Made by a program: the position numbers and the translations under genes. From positions 186,001-250,000 of the forward strand of contig NZ_JACJRG010000001.1 of NCBI RefSeq assembly GCF_014697125.1: a stretch of DNA of 64,000 bases, given 5' to 3'. The DNA is from Anabaena minutissima FACHB-250 (GTDB lineage Bacteria > Cyanobacteriota > Cyanobacteriia > Cyanobacteriales > Nostocaceae). The notes below the pieces were generated by a model that searched no databases, was not told where the DNA came from, and worked only from the letters and a program-made list of their open reading frames with translations. Of the stretch, positions 54,565 through 64,000 are shown piece by piece. Within the stretch, counting starts at the first letter, position 1; each line of letters starts with the position of its first letter.

Positions 54565-55383
54565 CTAAAAAACTATTTTTTGAATTTCTTTAGAAGAGGG
54601 ACAACTAGATATTTTATTTACCAGCATATCCATAATGATTTCTTTCCGAGCAATAAGGTGTCTAAAAAGATAGAGAGATGTGCCAGACTCTATATTCATA
54701 TCCCTATCTAAAGCCGTTGTTATTTTATTGATACTTGCATCACTTTCCTGAAGTCTGAACTTTAAAATATTTGCGATGTTATGTAATTCTTCAAGATTTA
54801 TATCTGCATTTTCTTCTAATTTATAAGCAGTATGAATCCATTCAACATTCTCAGCTAATTGTTTAGGGACTTCTTTTTCTGTGATTATTCCCCAATCAAT
54901 ACCTTTGGCAGCAAAGTAACGTTTTTCTAACTCAAATTTTTCAGCTACCGACTTACTTGCCAAATCCTTGGTTAGTTTAAATGTTCGTGCTTTCTGAACT
55001 ATATTCTTACCTTGCTTGACAGAAAGCATAAAATCCGTCGTTAAAACATAGGGCGTATTGCTTTGCGGATCTTTGGGATAGTTAATACCCATTTCATCCG
55101 CAATACTAATTGCTAAGTCCAGATCAAGTAGAGGAAACTGCTCTCTAATATCAACGATCGCATCTGACCACTCAAATACGTAAAACAGTCGCTTCTCGTT
55201 ATCAGAAAAGAGATGATGTTCTCGGTTTGCTTTCCAACCTGGTGGTCTGGAAACACGACCTTTTGAGGGAAAGTCCTGAATCTTTATCCACGGCTTATAG
55301 TCTTTGCCACTACCCTGACCTCGACCTTCCTTACAGTAACGCTCAAACTTGGCTTGCGTCCAATCTTGCTTGCTTCTAGCCAT
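54565..55383 (-). CDS. tnsA: TnsA endonuclease
   Basis: I start at the ATG at 55383 (MARSKQDWTQ), which has AGGAG seven bases upstream, not at 55413. The 272-residue protein has the restriction-like catalytic set Glu63, Asp117 and Lys136 (DNEKR, TTDFML, ARTFK). TnsA cuts the 5' ends so the element leaves by cut-and-paste. It is the gene nearest the right end, as in Tn7. The end motif nearest to it lies 40 bases upstream of its start, so TnsB binding may regulate the operon. Confidence 0.95.
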   Translation of the reverse strand: MARSKQDWTQAKFERYCKEGRGQGSGKDYKPWIKIQDFPSKGRVSRPPGWKANREHHLFSDNEKRLFYVFEWSDAIVDIREQFPLLDLDLAISIADEMGINYPKDPQSNTPYVLTTDFMLSVKQGKNIVQKARTFKLTKDLASKSVAEKFELEKRYFAAKGIDWGIITEKEVPKQLAENVEWIHTAYKLEENADINLEELHNIANILKFRLQESDASINKITTALDRDMNIESGTSLYLFRHLIARKEIIMDMLVNKISSCPSSKEIQKIVF

Positions 55384-55422
55384 GAAAACTCCTGTAGATG
55401 CTTGCATATGCACCCACAGGAT

Positions 55423-55491
55423 AAATTGTACAACTTTTTTATATATTGTATAACTTTTTTATTTGTTATACGACTTTTTTATTCTTGTACA
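55423..55491 (-). repeat. Transposon right end with three close TnsB-site-like motifs
   Basis: On the minus strand the end reads TGTACAAGAATAAAAAAG and continues with motifs at 55463-55483, 55445-55464 and 55423-55443, each about 21 bases with the core AATAAAAAAGTTGTACAA. The motifs are packed end to end, like the right end of Tn7. The next five bases outside, 55492-55496, read AATTT. Confidence 0.85.
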
Positions 55492-55516
55492 AATTTACTT
55501 AAATATTCGTATCTAT

Positions 55517-57391
55517 TTACTCCACAGTTACACTCTTAGCTAAATTCCGAGGCTGATCGACATCCAAACCGCGACGGGCGGCGATGTGATAAGCCAATAG
55601 TTGCAATGGTACTACTGTGAGGATGGGCGATAGTAATTCATCCACTGATGACACAGGTAGTAAATCGTTAAATATTTCCGCAGCTTCGCCATCGTTGACT
55701 GGTGTTACCCCAATTAAGCGGGAATCTCTGGCTTTGGCTTCTTGGGAATTGGAAATCACCTTTTCATACACACTACCAGGAACTGCGATCGCAACTACCG
55801 GCACTTTGGCATCTAATAAAGCAATGGGGCCATGTTTCATTTCCCCAGCCGGATAACCTTCCGCGTGAATGTAGCTGATTTCTTTTAATTTCAATGCCCC
55901 TTCCAATGCAATCGGGAAATTAATCCCTCTACCCAAAAAGATGAAATCTTGGGTTTCAGCAAATTCATGGGCTAAGTGTTCAGTTAATTCAACCTGACGT
56001 TCTAATGTGTCCTCAATTGCTTGGGGAATCTGGCGCAACCCTTGAATAATCTCTATTAATTTTTCTGGTGCTAATAGCTGGCGGCGATTAGCTAAATCCA
56101 AGGCTAAGGCATAAAACGCCATCAGTTGGGCGGTAAAGGTTTTGGTCGCGGCTACGCCAATTTCAATGCCTGCTAAGGTATTAATAATATGAGAAACCAT
56201 CAAACCGAGGCTACTTTCTGGGCGATTGGTAATGCCTAAGAGTCGGGCTTGATATTGGGGTGCTTGCCCTTGGCGACGTTCTTTTTCCATGCCTAAAGCC
56301 GCCAAAGTATCGGCGGTTTCCCCTGATTGGGTAACACCAATAATTAATGTATTCGGAGTCAGGGGTGATGGTGCATAGCGATACTCAGAGGCGTAGTGTA
56401 CCTGAGTGGAAATTCCTGCTAGTTGTTCGAGTAAATATTTGCCTACTAAGGCGGCGTGCCAACTTGTACCGCAGGCGACGATATGAATCTGCTCTAAATC
56501 TGAGTAAAAATCCTCTGGTAAGCCCAGATTCACCTTATCATGATCAAAATATGCTTCTAAACTAGCTCTAACTACTCCTGGCTGCTCATAAATTTCTTTG
56601 AGCATGAAGTGTTTGAATCCCTGCTTCTCTACCATTGTGGGATTCAAGTTCAGCATCCGGGGCTGTTTTTTTAGCCTGTCGCCAGCAAAGTTATAAATCT
56701 CTACACCCAATGGGGTCAGGCGGGCAATTTCGCCGTTTTCTAGGGGTAATACAGCGCGGGTATAGGCAACGATCGCCGGCGTGTCAGACGCACAGAAAAA
56801 CTCACCTTGACCAAATCCTATAACTAGGGGTGCTTGTTGGCGGACAACAATCAACTCGTCGGGATAGTCAGCCGCAATTACTGCGATCGCAAATGCCCCT
56901 TCTAGATGATTGGCTGCTTGGCGAACTGCTTCCAAAAAGGGAGAGGGGGAGGTGGGGAGAGGGGGAGAGGGGAGATTTTGGAAATATTCGGCAATCAGGT
57001 GCGGAATTACTTCTGTATCGGTCTCTGAACGGAACTGATGCCCTTTGCTTTTCAGTTCTTCCCGTAACTCACGGTAATTTTCAATAATCCCATTTTGAAC
57101 AACGGCGATTCGCATGGCCGTATCCATGTGGGGATGGGCGTTATGTTCCTCTGGTTTGCCGTGAGTTGCCCAGCGTGTATGACCGATGCCTATTTGGGCT
57201 GGATTTGCTAATTGTTCGAGTTTAGAACGCAGGTTATGTAGTTTCCCTTTGGCGCGTATACAATTCACCTCTCCTTCCCAAACAGTGGCAATCCCGGCGG
57301 AGTCATAGCCGCGATACTCTAGTTTTTCTAGCCCAGACAACAAAATTTCTGTCGCCGCTTGAGTGCCTATATACCCAACTATGCCGCACAT
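55517..57391 (-). CDS. glmS: Glucosamine-fructose-6-phosphate aminotransferase; attachment site of the transposon
   Basis: The 624-residue enzyme makes glucosamine-6-phosphate from fructose-6-phosphate and glutamine for cell-wall precursors. The N-terminal glutaminase starts MCGIVGYIG with catalytic Cys2; two SIS sugar-isomerase domains follow, and the end LAKSVTVE is the conserved region read by TnsD proteins. Residues about 139-152 (NLPSPPLPTSPSPF) come from a purine/pyrimidine-biased repeat and look like an insertion. The native terminator appears to have been moved 38 kb away by the transposon. Confidence 0.97.
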   Translation of the reverse strand: MCGIVGYIGTQAATEILLSGLEKLEYRGYDSAGIATVWEGEVNCIRAKGKLHNLRSKLEQLANPAQIGIGHTRWATHGKPEEHNAHPHMDTAMRIAVVQNGIIENYRELREELKSKGHQFRSETDTEVIPHLIAEYFQNLPSPPLPTSPSPFLEAVRQAANHLEGAFAIAVIAADYPDELIVVRQQAPLVIGFGQGEFFCASDTPAIVAYTRAVLPLENGEIARLTPLGVEIYNFAGDRLKKQPRMLNLNPTMVEKQGFKHFMLKEIYEQPGVVRASLEAYFDHDKVNLGLPEDFYSDLEQIHIVACGTSWHAALVGKYLLEQLAGISTQVHYASEYRYAPSPLTPNTLIIGVTQSGETADTLAALGMEKERRQGQAPQYQARLLGITNRPESSLGLMVSHIINTLAGIEIGVAATKTFTAQLMAFYALALDLANRRQLLAPEKLIEIIQGLRQIPQAIEDTLERQVELTEHLAHEFAETQDFIFLGRGINFPIALEGALKLKEISYIHAEGYPAGEMKHGPIALLDAKVPVVAIAVPGSVYEKVISNSQEAKARDSRLIGVTPVNDGEAAEIFNDLLPVSSVDELLSPILTVVPLQLLAYHIAARRGLDVDQPRNLAKSVTVE

Positions 57392-57475
57392 TGCTCACAC
57401 CACTCTTTCTTCAGAATAATTAAATCCAGTATAGTTGTTAGCACAAAAGTCGGGTCGCCACAAAGGCACAAAGAA

Positions 57476-57498
57476 AAAAGGAGCAGATTGCTCCTTTT
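57476..57498 (-). terminator. Terminator after psaC
   Basis: Perfect 10-base arms AAAAGGAGCA and TGCTCCTTTT around a three-base loop, with a T run on the minus strand. It lies between psaC and glmS and would end psaC transcription. Confidence 0.8.
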
Positions 57499-57629
57499 AC
57501 CACTAGGTATATTTATTAATTTCTAGTTTGGGATTGTAGGATAGGCGATCGCCCACCCTACAACGCTAAAGATGCTTGCTATCGAAACAATGAATCGAGA
57601 AGCTCAATCAAAAACTGGTAATCAGTTCC

Positions 57630-58516
<887 letters not shown>

Positions 58517-58999
58517 ATGTTTGTGTGGCGTAAAAGAGTTGTTATTGCTCCTGTTAGTTTGAGTATTGCTTTATTGCTGACTGGCTGCGCGGAAGATCAG
58601 GCTTCCCAGTGTCATCGGCTGATTCAAGTGGTAAATGAGGGAAATGCTCTAATTGATCAAAATAAAGGACAGCAGGTGATTACAAGCTGGCAATTATCTA
58701 AAGATTTAGAAGCAATCACTAAATCCTTAGACGAACTTAAGTTGTCAGATCCCCAGTTGCAGCAAGTACAAGGCGGTTTTATTAGAGTATTTGAAAATCT
58801 GAGTCAGGCGATCGCTAAAGCATCTCAAGCACTTGGTACAGCCAAAAATGCCGAAGCATCAGCATCCGGTAGGGAAAAACTCCAACAGGCGAGAAAAGAA
58901 ATTGATACCGTACTCACCAATGCAGCTAAAACGGCTGGTAAGGACTCTGATGTACTTGTCAAGCAACTAAATAAGTATTGCAGTCAAAGGAGAGAATAA
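58517..58999 (+). CDS. Hypothetical lipoprotein
   Basis: The 160-residue protein has a basic N-terminus, a hydrophobic stretch and the lipobox LLTGC with Cys24, so it is probably a membrane-anchored lipoprotein. The mature part is helical (SWQLSKDLEAITKSLDELKL and further) and ends with KQLNKYCSQ. It resembles uncharacterised cyanobacterial lipoproteins; I cannot give a function. Confidence 0.8.
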   Translation: MFVWRKRVVIAPVSLSIALLLTGCAEDQASQCHRLIQVVNEGNALIDQNKGQQVITSWQLSKDLEAITKSLDELKLSDPQLQQVQGGFIRVFENLSQAIAKASQALGTAKNAEASASGREKLQQARKEIDTVLTNAAKTAGKDSDVLVKQLNKYCSQRRE

Positions 59000-59135
59000 C
59001 TAATGACTAACGACTCTTGACTTTATGAAATTTTTAATCAACCAGTAACTTTTATCACTGTTTTTTTTAAATCATCCTGAATAACACCATTATCTCTAGT
59101 TAAAGGAATTATTGGTGTTAGTCAAATGATATACA

Positions 59136-59651
59136 ATGAGTGACATAAGTCTACTGATGACTGGTGTATTGACTGGCAATCCAGCATCTTTGCCTGATCA
59201 GTTCCCTGTGCAGTCTCCTAATCAATCAGATACAGTAGGGCAAAACTCAATACAGGAGTCATTTTCAAGATTTCCCCATGCTGACATTACACCACCAGAA
59301 TTTCTACAGGTGGATATGGGAGAAGGCTATGGCTGTGTTGATTATCCTAGTAAAGCTGATGCAGAAAACCTCGCCATTACTCGTGATCAATTCGCCGCAG
59401 GTTTAGAAACTTGTCTCCAGCAAATCGATGAATTATTGACTAACAATATAGATAACACTATCGAGCTAGAGGATTTCATCTTACTGCAACGCTTGCAAAA
59501 TGAGGTTGAGTTGGAACTAGTGCAATTACAGCAGCGTCTAGCAGTAGGCGTTGGCGCAGCCTCTCGTAGAGATGGCGTTCCGCCCACCGTAGGCGATTGC
59601 GCGGAGCGCAGTGCCGGAGGCAATCGCAAAACTAACGAAATAGCAGCATAG
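59136..59651 (+). CDS. Hypothetical protein with repeat-derived C-terminus
   Basis: I do not recognise this 171-residue protein. Its N-terminal 145 residues look like a normal soluble protein with a helical DQFAAGLETCLQQIDELL segment. From about residue 145 the frame enters a dispersed repeat (GGCGTTGGCGCAGCCTCTCG and following, 59548-59626), so the last 20 or so residues are repeat-encoded, then KTNEIAA ends it. Confidence 0.6.
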   Translation: MSDISLLMTGVLTGNPASLPDQFPVQSPNQSDTVGQNSIQESFSRFPHADITPPEFLQVDMGEGYGCVDYPSKADAENLAITRDQFAAGLETCLQQIDELLTNNIDNTIELEDFILLQRLQNEVELELVQLQQRLAVGVGAASRRDGVPPTVGDCAERSAGGNRKTNEIAA

Positions 59652-60156
59652 CAATTTTCTACAACTACCAATTAAATAATTCGGGAATCAGCGCAAGGTA
59701 GATTGTAATCTACCTAAGAGCTAGGACAAGAGCGAAATTCAGCTGCATAAACTTATCGCAAGTTCTTAGTAGTAGTTTTTACCTCTACTGAGAACTTATT
59801 TTTCTAATCTGGCAATTTTAAATTATTGAGGAGAGGTGATAAGCCCAGTTTTTCATCAAAAAGTAAAGGTTTTGAGGTTTCTTAATTCTCGCGAATCAAA
59901 TAAGATTACTTGTAGATGTGCTTTCAGTAATTTTCTAGCTATACTAGCTACTTAGAGTAGTTCACTAAACAATTTTGGATGAGTGATTTTATACTGCAAA
60001 ATAAAATATATAAAACCCTATAAATCAGGTTGTGTAAATTGTTGACCCTGTTTTATAGAACACTTAAGATAATCTGTATATTTATCATCACTAAATCAAC
60101 TATTCAATAGTACAAAGACAATCCCCATTAATCAAATATCTTGCGAGTAATTAGCT
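59652..60156. other. 505-base gap without recognised features
   Basis: The stretch is AT-rich, holds a CCTCTACTGAGAACTT hairpin-like region near 59765-59800, and probably contains the promoter of the DUF1361 gene. I see no gene, tRNA or conserved RNA in it. Confidence 0.5.
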
Positions 60157-60804
60157 ATGACAGAGCAATTGATAGCCAAAGTTTTGCAGGTGTTAAGCAT
60201 AAATATGCGGTGGATGACTTGGAATTTATTCCTCGCTGTCATCCCTCTGCTATTAAGCATTTGGCTATTTCGCAATAACCGGAGACGCCCTTGGCTATGG
60301 TGGTTAGGATTTTTAGTGTTCTATGCCTTTTTACCAAATGCCCCCTATTTGTTAACTGATGTTATTCACTTCATCCATGATATCCGCACAATCCAATCTG
60401 TGTGGCTGATTACATTAGTGCTAATTCCTGTATATTTAGTAGTGATTCTGGGTGGATTTGAGGCTTATGTTATATCTTTAATTAACTTAGGTCACTACTT
60501 ACACCGCATTGGTAAAAGCCATTGGATTTTATGGGTTGAGTTAAGTACTCATGCTCTTTGTGCAATTGGTATTTATTGGGGGCGTTTCTTACGTTTTAAT
60601 AGTTGGGATTTTATTACTCAGCCAGATGCTTTATTAACTAGAGGTGTCGAGGAGCTTCTAGGAAAACAGCCGTTGATTATTATTGCTATCACCTTTTTGG
60701 TACTCTTGGTTTTGTACTGGATTATGAAACAAGTAACTCTTGGTTTTGTGCGTAAAAGAAATACTAAAATAGAGATAGAATCAAGAACAACAAATAATTT
60801 TTAG
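60157..60804 (+). CDS. DUF1361-family membrane protein
   Basis: The 215-residue protein has about six hydrophobic spans and the family segment FLPNAPYLLTDVIHF near residue 65. It is an integral membrane protein of unknown function found widely in cyanobacteria and Firmicutes. A palindrome follows its stop. Confidence 0.85.
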   Translation: MTEQLIAKVLQVLSINMRWMTWNLFLAVIPLLLSIWLFRNNRRRPWLWWLGFLVFYAFLPNAPYLLTDVIHFIHDIRTIQSVWLITLVLIPVYLVVILGGFEAYVISLINLGHYLHRIGKSHWILWVELSTHALCAIGIYWGRFLRFNSWDFITQPDALLTRGVEELLGKQPLIIIAITFLVLLVLYWIMKQVTLGFVRKRNTKIEIESRTTNNF

Positions 60805-60838
60805 TTAGGGACTTCCAGATAAAAAAAATATCTAAACT

Positions 60839-60903
60839 GTAGGGTGCGTCAGTATGAATAATTTCTGAGTATAGTTAGGTTCTATCGCACTGACGCACCC
60901 TAC
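60839..60903. repeat. Inverted repeat with GTAGGGTGCGTCAGT arms
   Basis: Perfect 15-base arms at 60839-60853 and 60889-60903 enclose 35 bases. It belongs to the common GTAGGGTGCGT palindromes of cyanobacteria. It lies between two converging genes and could act as a two-way terminator. Confidence 0.8.
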
Positions 60904-60991
60904 CCAACCATCAATTGCAGATAATTTATTTTTTGGTGTTCCCTTAGCTGATAAAGACCTTATATTGTATTTTTTATGCCTAAAGTCTTTA

Positions 60992-62092
60992 CTAGAAACT
61001 TGAATTTTCTGGTTCATGGGGGATAGTGACTGTTGACATAAAATCCCCTTGCTTGCTAGCCTTCATAGCATCAAAAGTACCTTTGATAGTGCCGGCAATG
61101 GGAACAGCCACTAATGTTCCCAATAAACCTGCTATTTCATATCCCATCAAAATAGCTACAAAAATCCAAATAGGATTTAGTCCAATAAAGTTGCCGAGTA
61201 ACTTGGGTGCTAAGAGATTATCTTTAATCTGCTGCATGATAATTGCTGCTAGGGCAACTTGGACAGCTAACCACCAATTTTGTAGCAGCACCAAAAGAGT
61301 TACTGTCCCAATACCTAAAGCAGCCCCAATAAAAGGAATAAGTTCAGAGATACCAATAAGGATGGCAAATAATAAGGCAAAGGGTACTTTGAGAATCAAA
61401 AATATTGGGGTGAGGACTACAACCATGAATAGTCCTAGTAATATCTGACTGAGAAAGAAGTTTTGGAAATTGAGATGCAAAGACTTAGCGAAGGGGATTC
61501 TGAATTTAGAGGGTAGAAGATTGATTAAACCATACCAGACGCGATCGCCATACAACAGCATATAAAATGCTAGTACAACTACCAAGACAAAATTCAGCAA
61601 TCCTGAAAGTAACGTTCCCGCCACCCCTACCGCACCGGAAGCCAACTGCTGTACAACGTTCTGAATGCTGGCGTTGATTTGATTACTCAGCACCCTCAAA
61701 TCAACACGTAACTGTCGCTGTTTAGCAAACGTCTCCAATTGCGCTAAATTAGCTTGACTAGCAGTTAACCAATCAGGAATCTTATTTAATAATTGAATTG
61801 TTTGGTCAATGACTATTGGTACTAGAGTGACACCCAAAATGCCGAAAAGTGTCAAGGTGAAGAGTAAAACAATGATTACAGCTTGGGTACGAGTGATTCT
61901 AGCCTGTTCAAAGAATTTCACTGGATAATTCAGCAAGAAGGCTAAAATCGCCGCAAAGCTCAAAATAGTAATAGGGTGCTGAAAGTAGCCGAAGAGTACA
62001 GATAACAGCCAAACATTCAGAGCGACAATAGGGCCACTCAGACCATAGAATAATAGACTTTGAAGGTATGCCGAACGGCGCATCTGACGCAA
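60992..62092 (-). CDS. AI-2E/PerM-family transporter
   Basis: The 366-residue protein has about eight hydrophobic spans, with GISELIPFIGAALGIGTVTL and NPIWIFVAILMGYEIAG typical of the AI-2E exporter (PerM/UPF0118) family. Substrates vary across the family (autoinducer-2, Na+/H+ exchange), so the substrate is not predicted. Confidence 0.9.
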   Translation of the reverse strand: MRQMRRSAYLQSLLFYGLSGPIVALNVWLLSVLFGYFQHPITILSFAAILAFLLNYPVKFFEQARITRTQAVIIVLLFTLTLFGILGVTLVPIVIDQTIQLLNKIPDWLTASQANLAQLETFAKQRQLRVDLRVLSNQINASIQNVVQQLASGAVGVAGTLLSGLLNFVLVVVLAFYMLLYGDRVWYGLINLLPSKFRIPFAKSLHLNFQNFFLSQILLGLFMVVVLTPIFLILKVPFALLFAILIGISELIPFIGAALGIGTVTLLVLLQNWWLAVQVALAAIIMQQIKDNLLAPKLLGNFIGLNPIWIFVAILMGYEIAGLLGTLVAVPIAGTIKGTFDAMKASKQGDFMSTVTIPHEPENSSF

Positions 62093-62192
62093 TCGATTTT
62101 ACTACTCCTATAGTCAATAAATATTTGTTACCTGTCACCTGTCACCTGTCACCTGTCCCCAGCCTTTTTAAATAATAAGGAAATAAATTAAG

Positions 62193-62843
62193 ATGGATAA
62201 AACCATAGCCGACCTTCGCAAAGACTATACATTGGAAGGTTTGAGTGAAACAGAAGTTGATCCCAACCCTTTCGTACACTTTAAAAAGTGGTTTGAGCAG
62301 GCACTAGCCGCCCAACTTCCAGAACCCAATGCGATGACTCTAGCCACAACTACGCCAGATGGGAAGCCATCAGCGAGAATGGTACTATTAAAAGATTTTG
62401 ATGAGAGGGGTTTTGTTTTCTTCACCAACTATAACAGTCGTAAAGGACAAGAACTAGTAGCAAATCCCCAAGCAGCTTTGGTTTTCTGGTGGGCAGAACT
62501 AGAACGTCAAGTCAGAATTGTAGGAAGTGTAGAGAAAGTTTCGGAAACTGAATCAGACTATTATTTTGAAAGTCGTCCTGGTAAAAGCCGTTTGGGTGCA
62601 TGGGCTTCTAATCAAAGTGAAGTCATCCCCAACCGAGAAGTTTTAGAGCAACGGATGCAGGAATTTCAGAGTAAATATGAAAACCAGGAAGTCCCCCGTC
62701 CCCCCCATTGGGGAGGATTTCGGTTAATTCCCACAGAAATTGAGTTTTGGCAAGGACGCTCTAGTCGTTTGCACGATCGCTTGCTTTATACTCCTTTAGA
62801 AAATCAGAATCGCACTTGGAAAATTGAGCGTTTATCACCATGA
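62193..62843 (+). CDS. pdxH: Pyridoxamine 5'-phosphate oxidase
   Basis: The 216-residue protein matches PdxH in length and motifs: [37 protein letters not shown] and [17 protein letters not shown], which bind FMN and substrate phosphate. It oxidises pyridoxamine or pyridoxine 5'-phosphate to pyridoxal phosphate. A TGTCACC repeat tract (62131-62158) lies just upstream. Confidence 0.96.
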   Translation: MDKTIADLRKDYTLEGLSETEVDPNPFVHFKKWFEQALAAQLPEPNAMTLATTTPDGKPSARMVLLKDFDERGFVFFTNYNSRKGQELVANPQAALVFWWAELERQVRIVGSVEKVSETESDYYFESRPGKSRLGAWASNQSEVIPNREVLEQRMQEFQSKYENQEVPRPPHWGGFRLIPTEIEFWQGRSSRLHDRLLYTPLENQNRTWKIERLSP

Positions 62844-62975
62844 GAGAGTGCTGAGTAATGAGTAATGAGTAATGAGTAGGGAGTCAGCGAAACTACGGAG
62901 GTTGATTTTATCTGTCTAGCTGTAATGTGGCCTATCGTCAAAATACTCTAATCACTCAGCACTCAGCACTCAAAA

Positions 62976-63806
62976 CTATTCTGCTTTAGGTGCAAACTGT
63001 AATTTGGGATCGGGCATAAATGTGTATCTCAGATATATACCGCCCCAAACCAACAAGATAATGAATAAGCCACCAATTCCTAAAGGACTGGGTAGCCAAA
63101 AGACTACTTCTATATGGTTCAGTTCACCGGGTTGGAGTTGCCATACTAATTGCTTGCCTTTTTTCTCTGGTTTGACAGCATTTTCAGCGACTGGAATACT
63201 TTTAGCACCCCAAGGAGTGTTTAAGGCAAATTCTAAATTGAGAATAGAACCCGCATCGGCTAAGACATTACCTTTACTAGCAATTAAAGCTAGCGATCGC
63301 AAGTCTAAATCGTAAATTAATTTATTCCGTACTACTAATAAAAAATTATTCTGGAATAAAAGTAAATTAGACTCAATTTTTGGTAGTTCTGAATTAGCCT
63401 CTGTTGTGTCAGATTCTGTTGTTTCCTGGTTATGAGAATTAAAAAAATCATTAAATTTGGTTTGCAATTCTCTACCATTACTAAAAGGAATTGTCACCAC
63501 TACTTCTTCTCTAGAAATACGCCTGGCTTGACCTTCTAGCTTGCGAGCGCGGTTTTCTATACTGTTTAACCATTCATAAACATAATCACCGCTAAAACTA
63601 GTCAATCTTTCTTCTAACCTAATATGCTGTACCAGTTCCCCACTATTAGAGTTATTAAAATTCACTCCCACATCGTACTGAACACAACCAGACAATAGCA
63701 GTGATATCAACAATACCAAAGGCAGAATCTTGCGACCCACTAATTTAAATGGTCTACTTAACACTGTTAAACTAGTTCTCAAAATAGAATAATTCATTAA
63801 ATCCAC
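62976..63806 (-). CDS. DUF3153-type cyanobacterial lipoprotein
   Basis: The 276-residue protein has a hydrophobic signal ending in the lipobox LLLSGC (Cys about 41). A beta-rich extracytoplasmic part with YDVGVNFNNSNSGELVQHI follows, with a polar spacer near residue 140 and a C-terminal membrane span (GGLFIILLVWGGIYL, about 245-260). This matches the DUF3153 family of unknown function. An ATG at 63797 (MNYSIL) is an alternative start. Confidence 0.82.
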   Translation of the reverse strand: MDLMNYSILRTSLTVLSRPFKLVGRKILPLVLLISLLLSGCVQYDVGVNFNNSNSGELVQHIRLEERLTSFSGDYVYEWLNSIENRARKLEGQARRISREEVVVTIPFSNGRELQTKFNDFFNSHNQETTESDTTEANSELPKIESNLLLFQNNFLLVVRNKLIYDLDLRSLALIASKGNVLADAGSILNLEFALNTPWGAKSIPVAENAVKPEKKGKQLVWQLQPGELNHIEVVFWLPSPLGIGGLFIILLVWGGIYLRYTFMPDPKLQFAPKAE

Positions 63807-63864
63807 TCCTCTAAAAAGTTAAATAAATTCACCTAGCTTGAACATAAAGGCTATATTTCTCCGT

Positions 63865-63920
63865 GTCTCTGTGTCTCTGTGGTTAAAAATATCTTAATTT
63901 CACCACAGAGGCACAGAGAC
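63865..63920. repeat. Inverted repeat with GTCTCTGTGTCTCTGTGGT arms
   Basis: Nineteen-base arms (63865-63883 and 63902-63920) pair with one mismatch around 18 bases. It is a typical dispersed palindrome of this genome type. After it come TTTTGACTT repeats and a CTTGCGGCACTAGCCCCTGT unit also seen at 58439-58462. Confidence 0.8.
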
Positions 63921-64000
63921 AAGAATACAATTCTTTTGACTTTTGATTTTTGACTTTTGACTTCTGCCTTGCGGCACTAGCCCCTGTTCTGCTAAGTCCT

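Larger units (their letters stand above)
17043..55491. mobile_element. Tn7-like type I-B1 CRISPR-associated transposon (CAST) downstream of glmS
   Basis: The 38.4 kb element is bounded by TGTAG at the left and TACA at the right, forming inverted ends (5'-TGTAGAAATATAATAAAG on the left, 5'-TGTACAAGAATAAAAAAG read inward from the right). Repeated TnsB-site-like motifs lie inside both ends. The left flank TATTT and right flank AATTT match at four of five bases, where Tn7 makes a 5-base duplication. The right end lies about 25 bases past the glmS stop, the classical attTn7 position. The core genes tnsA, tnsB, tnsC, tniQ, cas6, cas8, cas7, cas5, a CRISPR array and tnsD match the I-B1 CAST order. 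Cargo includes a TerY-P/McrBC-like operon and a type I restriction-modification locus. Confidence 0.9.

Noticed and set aside
42233..55491. A type V-K CAST
   Set aside because: There is no Cas12k; a multi-subunit Cascade and TnsA are present instead.

Overview
The window reads as chromosome of a filamentous, Anabaena/Nostoc/Trichormus-like cyanobacterium. Octameric GCGATCGC palindromes are scattered throughout, a photosystem I gene (psaC) is present, and there are several Nostoc-type dispersed repeats. I cannot name the strain from sequence alone.

Left chromosomal part (1-17042). A truncated CBS/PAS/GAF sensor protein runs off the left edge. It is followed by an NB-ARC/TPR STAND protein with small companions, two small hypothetical genes, a DUF433/DUF5615-type toxin-antitoxin pair and nifJ. 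A 1.25 kb gene-poor stretch follows, holding repeats and decayed fragments of a cas6 gene and of a CAST accessory gene. A NACHT-HEAT STAND protein closes this part. A minus-strand terminator at 16975-17016 is best read as the terminator of glmS, separated from that gene by the insertion described next.

Mobile part (17043-55491, about 38.4 kb). This is a Tn7-like CRISPR-associated transposon (CAST) of the type I-B1 kind known from Anabaena variabilis. It lies just downstream of the glmS stop codon. Its core, read on the minus strand from the glmS side, is tnsA, tnsB, tnsC, tniQ, cas6, cas8, cas7, cas5, a seven-repeat CRISPR array and a larger tnsD. There is no cas3, cas1 or cas2, as expected for guide-directed transposition without target degradation or spacer acquisition. 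TnsD presumably directs homing to glmS, and TniQ with Cascade presumably directs RNA-guided insertion. A ribbon-helix-helix-like accessory gene with an apparent dnaX-type -1 frameshift signal lies between tnsD and the array. An XRE-like regulator with repeated operator-like sites lies next to tnsD.

The cargo (17.7-41.3 kb) looks like a defence island with three parts. The first is a seven-gene co-directional operon: vWA protein, PP2C phosphatase, kinase, SF1 helicase, a protein ending in a HEPN-like motif, a McrB-like GTPase/ATPase with a long coiled coil, and a DUF2357/McrC-like zinc protein. The first three match the TerY-P triad. The second is a compact three-gene module (TIGR04255-like, HTH, and a protein with a TQTCD motif) that I cannot assign to a named system. 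The third is a type I restriction-modification locus with toxin-antitoxin genes between its subunits.

Right chromosomal part (55492-64000). This holds glmS, psaC, a lipoprotein, a DUF1361 membrane protein, an AI-2E/PerM-type permease, pdxH and a DUF3153-type lipoprotein. All look like ordinary housekeeping or conserved cyanobacterial genes, apart from repeat-derived insertions in glmS and in one hypothetical gene.
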